Positions 59,391-64,000 of a DNA stretch of 64,000 bases are shown piece by piece. How positions within the stretch are numbered: position 1 is the stretch's first letter; each line of letters opens with the position of its first letter. Both the position numbers and the translations under genes were made by a program. Under the pieces are notes generated by a model, which did no database searches, was not told where the DNA came from, and saw only the letters and a list, made by a program, of their open reading frames with translations. The stretch is taken from positions 7,316,001 through 7,380,000 of the forward strand of contig OX388314.1 of assembly GCA_947579605.1 (NCBI GenBank), written 5' to 3'. This stretch comes from Athripsodes cinereus (Eukaryota > Arthropoda > Insecta > Trichoptera > Leptoceridae).

Positions 59391-62300
59391 ATAGTACATA
59401 TTATAAATTATACGAGTATATTTTATTTATGAAACCAATGATATTGTTGGCATCACGAAATATTATATTCTATATACACGCATGGCTCCATAATAATTTG
59501 TATTTCTGTTACGTTCCGTTTCCAATAATACGGAGAAATCTTAATGGCAGTGTATTGTGGGCAACAACAACAATATCTGGAGGCTGCCTTGACAAGGTCA
59601 CCATACATATTATCATAATAATATTAAAAAATATATCAAATTCGGTTATTCACATCAGCAGAGATAGTAATACTCAATTTAATTATGAACGTTAAAAACA
59701 TTATGCAAATGAATTCTTCTAAGTATTATCAAAAATATTCAGAAAACACCTGTTTATATATACTTATTATTATATATTAAGGCATAAGTAGATAGTTATA
59801 ACTACATTTATTACAAGTAGGTAGTGATGGGAGTCGTTGACCTGAATATTGAATAGCTATGTACCTATCACACGTATCATGTGATTATAAATGATAGCAT
59901 TTAGCTGACATTCAAATTACAATCCATATGAAAATTCAAACCCATCGAGTATGAAACTATCTAATAATTATTTTGAATAAAAAATATTGGTAAATTTCCA
60001 TGAATATAAAGTGCATTTCAAGTGTGTGAAAACATACCATAATTTATTTTTTTACATATCTACTTATGTATTGTAAAGTAGGCTCTTGTACTCCCGAAAG
60101 GAGTATTGAAAGACAAACGGAATGATAACGGAACGAAATGTTAGACAAATATGAACAAATTCATATAAATATCACTAATGTTAATTGCTAGTAGATTATT
60201 TTCAATTCTAAAAGTAAAAAAAAACAGATAGGGTAGTTAAAAATAAATTGATGCAAGATTTTTTCGCACATCCAGGCAGCATTGTAAAAGTTAAAAATGT
60301 TAATCAGCAGGCAGTTAAATTATAATAATATTTATGTATTTAATAATAATAATTCTGTATCTGCCTAATCCCAACGAGATGTAACGACTGCTGACTTGAC
60401 TAATGGATATTATTTATTCCGCTTTTAGACGAATCAAATTATTCTCGACGCAGGTTCAAGGTGACATCATTACTCAAACCATTAATCTAGCCATTGTAAA
60501 AAATATAAATAACGAGTACAACGATAAGTTAAACCATCGATTACATTATAATATTCTTTTAGTTTCGATATCATACGACACACACATCGATGATTGACGT
60601 TTTTTCTAGCATCATTTAATAAATTTTGATAGTATATAATATGAAATATAAGGGTCTATAGATTCATCTGTAGGTATCTAATACAATTTTATCTACTTTT
60701 CATTTATTTGAATCAAATTGTAATCTTTAAAAGTTTCAATGTTATGCTTATGAGTTATTATTTAATAATGGGCTTATCAATAAAGCTAAGATGCGTCTGG
60801 TAAGAAATAAGAATAGAAAACAAATAAAATGCATTTAACGCTCACATAAAATTTAAAACTTTAAAAATTAAAGTGTTGTATTTTATTGAACTTGAAATGT
60901 GTTTTTTATTATGATAATAAAATTAACTTCACTTGTCGTAATAACAATTCGATGCGAGTAATAATAATTTTGTGGGCGACGTTAGATCACTAAAGTCAAT
61001 TTAAATTTCTTATGAAATTATTTATTCTCAGACACCTTCCGTATAATTAGTTTGTTTATAGTGTAGTGAGGTACGTATAATTATTGTTGCTCTATACCTA
61101 CTTCTGGATGGAGGCTTCGTATAACCTGGCATTATAAAACAATTTCATAATAATTGATAGGTTTCCAATGTGTACATACAGCTACATATTATTATTATAG
61201 CTACACTCACATAATATGATAGCTGTATTATGTCACAAGCTGTATTGCATTGCGTATATCTGGGGTGGAACTAAGACTCGATAGTTACAATATTAATTGT
61301 TTTTCTTTGTACACGGATATTATGGTAATAGACTCATAAATTATTAATTGAAATGGGTGGCTACCTAATTTTATATAAAATTTAATAGCAGTTTTATAAT
61401 ATAAACGATTCTGATTTAAACGCAGATAGAATTGAATTCTATTATAATAATATGAGTATGATTTTCAATCTCGAATGAGTAATTATTAAATCGCCTTTAG
61501 CTTGTTTTTATTCTGAACCTTAATGTGGGAATTTACAACTTAAATTTGTTATAGATATATTTCACTTTACCTAGCCAGGATTTCTATAGTGAATTTAATT
61601 TTAAATTTGTATTTTCGTTAGTAAAAAATATCTGTATTCTATTTACGAATAGGCTGTAAGTTAATCTTGACTGAAATATATCGAATTAATATTCTTAAAG
61701 CATCCAGAAGTAAATGGTGAAAACCTCTTTCTGATTTGATACTTAAAAAACAGCTCATTCTTTTAAGTCAGAAATAAAATTTACTATGTTACATGCAAAA
61801 CATCTAATAAAATATAATTTCCTATAGAGAACAATAATAATTGTACATTGTTGTATAGGAAAGCTCTGGGAGGCTAATTATCTCTCCCCATTTCATGGTT
61901 TGATTGAAGTGAACGAAACACGATCTCAACCTTTGCCATTAGAGATATTAATAGGAAACAGCAGTACCTATTATGATGCGTGCTGCGTACATTACCTACA
62001 TATAACTAATGTATTATAACTACCAAGTACCTACTACTATATTATACCTGATACACTACATATTATTATTATGGCCTATTCGACCTGTAAATTATATCCT
62101 GTAAAGTTAAACGAATCAAAAAATACTGTATATCTTACAAAGAAGGTAATATCTAAAGAAAAGAATTACAGGAAATACATCAGGAGATCACAAAGCGACA
62201 TTATGTATTGTATATAGAAGATTGAGGCAGACGAAAAAAGAGCAACGCGTGGTCACTAACGAAACATTCACATAAATTATTTTTAATAGACAAAATTGAT

Positions 62301-63107
62301 ACCTACCATTTTTATACGATTTTAAATATTATAAAACAACGAGTATTAAAATATATATCTAATAATATACTATAAATATCTAAATAAAGAAGGTACATAA
62401 GTTTAATATGTAAAAACTGGAATTGGTAGACATAATATCTAAATTATTTGTTTGTACTACAAACGATATATTTTATTGTCTTGTCGAACATTACTCACAG
62501 TCAATTAGATTACAGTCCATTTCTTGGCTTTGTCATGAAACAATCTAAATCACACTTCAATATACCTACATCATAATCTCGGAGTTTGTACGGATATTAA
62601 AATGAAAACGTAAATTAATCAATAGACCTACTCTGACACGAACCAGGTTTGTTGTTCTTATGTGTCTAGATAGTTGAAATATAATAATTCTCAGCGGGCT
62701 AAACAAATAAAATAAATAATAAATAGAAAACAAATAAATAATACAGCAAACTATTCAACTGCAAAGAGGTACTAAAGGTATTCTAGCAAACATAAACTAA
62801 ATTAAATATCAATTCGATTCGATATTTTCACATCGAAGTGTACAGAATTTTGAAACGGTGAGAAAATTTAATATTATTCACCAAAAATTTAACGGTGGTC
62901 TAACAACAATTGTTATTTTTGGATTTTGACATCTTTCCAGTTAAGTAAAATATCAATTCTAAGTAGTTTATTCTTGGAGGTTTGGATTTATTGTCCTGTA
63001 ATATTAAGAAAAGTAACTGAATTACCAAGTTATTAATTTGAATTTCAAAACAATACCCAATATTGCCATAAAATGAGACTTTTTTTAAAAACTTTACCTT
63101 TTTGTAA
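59391..63107. other. AT-rich sequence, nothing recognised
   Basis: About 3.7 kb with short frames only and many TAATAATA runs. I see no gene, RNA gene or repeat family member. Confidence 0.4.
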
Positions 63108-63220
63108 AAGCTATATCTGGGTGTTTTTATAATCTCAACTACAACCTTATACACCTTTCACAGTAAGCTAAAAGCTTGTGTCGTGAAAGCGGAGTTTGCC
63201 GGCTCCTGGGATCGATACAT
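63108..63220 (-). mobile_element. tRNA-derived SINE, copy C (5'-truncated)
   Basis: Reverse orientation: CCTTATACACCTTTCACAGT, AAGCTAAAAGCTTGTGTCGT and GAGTTTGCCGGCTCCTGGGA match copies A and B, cut off at the B-box. Confidence 0.72.
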
Positions 63221-63734
63221 ACTAAGTAGTCCTTAAATAAGATACATTTCGATCTTAACAAACATTCAAATTTAACTATCGGTTCTAACTAAAGCTCTAC
63301 CATATTATCATATCTAAAATTTTCACAAAAATAGCATACTTTGTTAGAAATATTTTCGTGGAACAAATAATAATAAAGGTCATTAGCAGTTTATTTAAAA
63401 TAATATATTTATGTGGCAATATGCCTATGGCAATTCCAAATGATAATCAACTTGGACAGACTTCAAAAGCAATTTCTATAATAATAATAATAATGATTGA
63501 TACAAACAACAACACATGAGAAGGAAATGAGTCGGCGGTTGTTTGTGATGGTGCCTGCCTGAGACTTAAAGGCTTTACTTTGGAGGTCACGATCTGTCCT
63601 CGGGCGATACATCTGCGGCTTATCCGTATACCTACAAACATAGTACATACATGACACTGTCAAACATCGCATATTCATTCTGTATTACAAATGTAATAGG
63701 ATCATTCACAACCACCACCGGCTTTCACTTATGG

Positions 63735-64000
63735 GGTGTTCGCATTTGGCGAATATCGCCAGGCGAATATCGCCAGGCGAATTTCTAAATATATCGCCAG
63801 GCGAAAAACCGGACATCCATTGATCGTCACACCTGTTCACACAGTCCACCGATATAGAAACGATCTGTCAGATGGGCTTTGATTTTGACACTGTTTTCAA
63901 AATGGCGTCGAGATGGAGATCGCGAAGTGTTTATTTTTAGTCGAAAATGTTATAGTAGAGGTTATAAGGCGCCTTTTAATTAAGGAAACAAACGCCACAA
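63735..64000 (+). mobile_element. Probable terminus of a PIF/Harbinger-like DNA transposon (runs off the window)
   Basis: From GGGGTGTTCGCATTTGGCGA the sequence becomes GC-richer and contains three near-copies of ATATCGCCAGGCGAA, then CACACCTGTTCACACAGTCC and, at about 63902, CAAAATGGCGTCGAG. The GGGGTGTTC-type end and internally iterated motifs recall Harbinger elements. No second end is in view, so this is tentative. Confidence 0.4.

Noticed and set aside
1..64000. CRISPR arrays, operons or a bacterial contig
   Set aside because: Spliced animal genes and eukaryotic retroelements span the window; no regularly spaced direct repeats were seen.

Overview
This is a eukaryotic nuclear window, most likely from an insect. 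It is AT-rich, its genes have short exons with GT-AG introns, and the four recognisable host genes are animal genes, one of them an insect-type class XX myosin (Dachs). Much of the rest is mobile-element sequence. The order cannot be fixed from sequence alone: the AT-rich introns and scattered GTAGGTACCT-type motifs would suit a hemipteran or a lepidopteran.

Layout. 1-2351 (minus): the 5' two-thirds of TGS1, the cap-hypermethylating enzyme, in four exons; its methyltransferase domain lies off the left edge. About 1.1 kb away, head to head, is an intronless BPNT2/IMPAD1 (3464-4492, plus), the Golgi 3'-phosphoadenosine phosphatase. 5.0-11.2 kb is repeat territory: a non-LTR retrotransposon relic, then a 4.3-kb DNA transposon (6705-11048) with ~690-bp inverted repeats, a 4-bp target duplication and a transposase broken by one stop codon, sitting inside an older short repeat. 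17.2-22.7 kb (minus) is a complete six-exon UBE2W ubiquitin-conjugating enzyme whose introns hold SINE, LINE and MITE pieces. 24277-30396 is an intact Ty3/Gypsy-type LTR retrotransposon (minus) whose two 338-bp LTRs read as identical.

35.7-55.2 kb (minus) is a nine-exon gene for the unconventional myosin Dachs, reconstructed exon by exon with consistent splice phases (about 1092 residues). Its introns carry a pogo/Tigger-like element (38903-40175), a DNA transposon with an 8-bp target duplication (42675-44703) and many LINE/SINE fragments. From 55.3 kb to the right end I see no convincing gene, only AT-rich sequence with scattered repeats and what looks like one terminus of a PIF/Harbinger-type element.

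Most notable observation: the Gypsy Pol ORF does not end after integrase. It continues in frame into a macro domain resembling the ADP-ribosyl-hydrolase TARG1/OARD1, keeping the positions of the catalytic Lys and Asp, and then into a CCCH zinc finger. A recently mobile retrotransposon therefore appears to carry an ADP-ribose-processing enzyme. Second, a ~245-bp interspersed family (at least nine copies) with an (AGT)n tail shares its 3' end with a LINE present in the window, suggesting a SINE/LINE partnership. The four host genes have no obvious shared pathway (RNA cap maturation, sulfation by-product clearance, N-terminal ubiquitylation, Fat/Hippo planar growth control).
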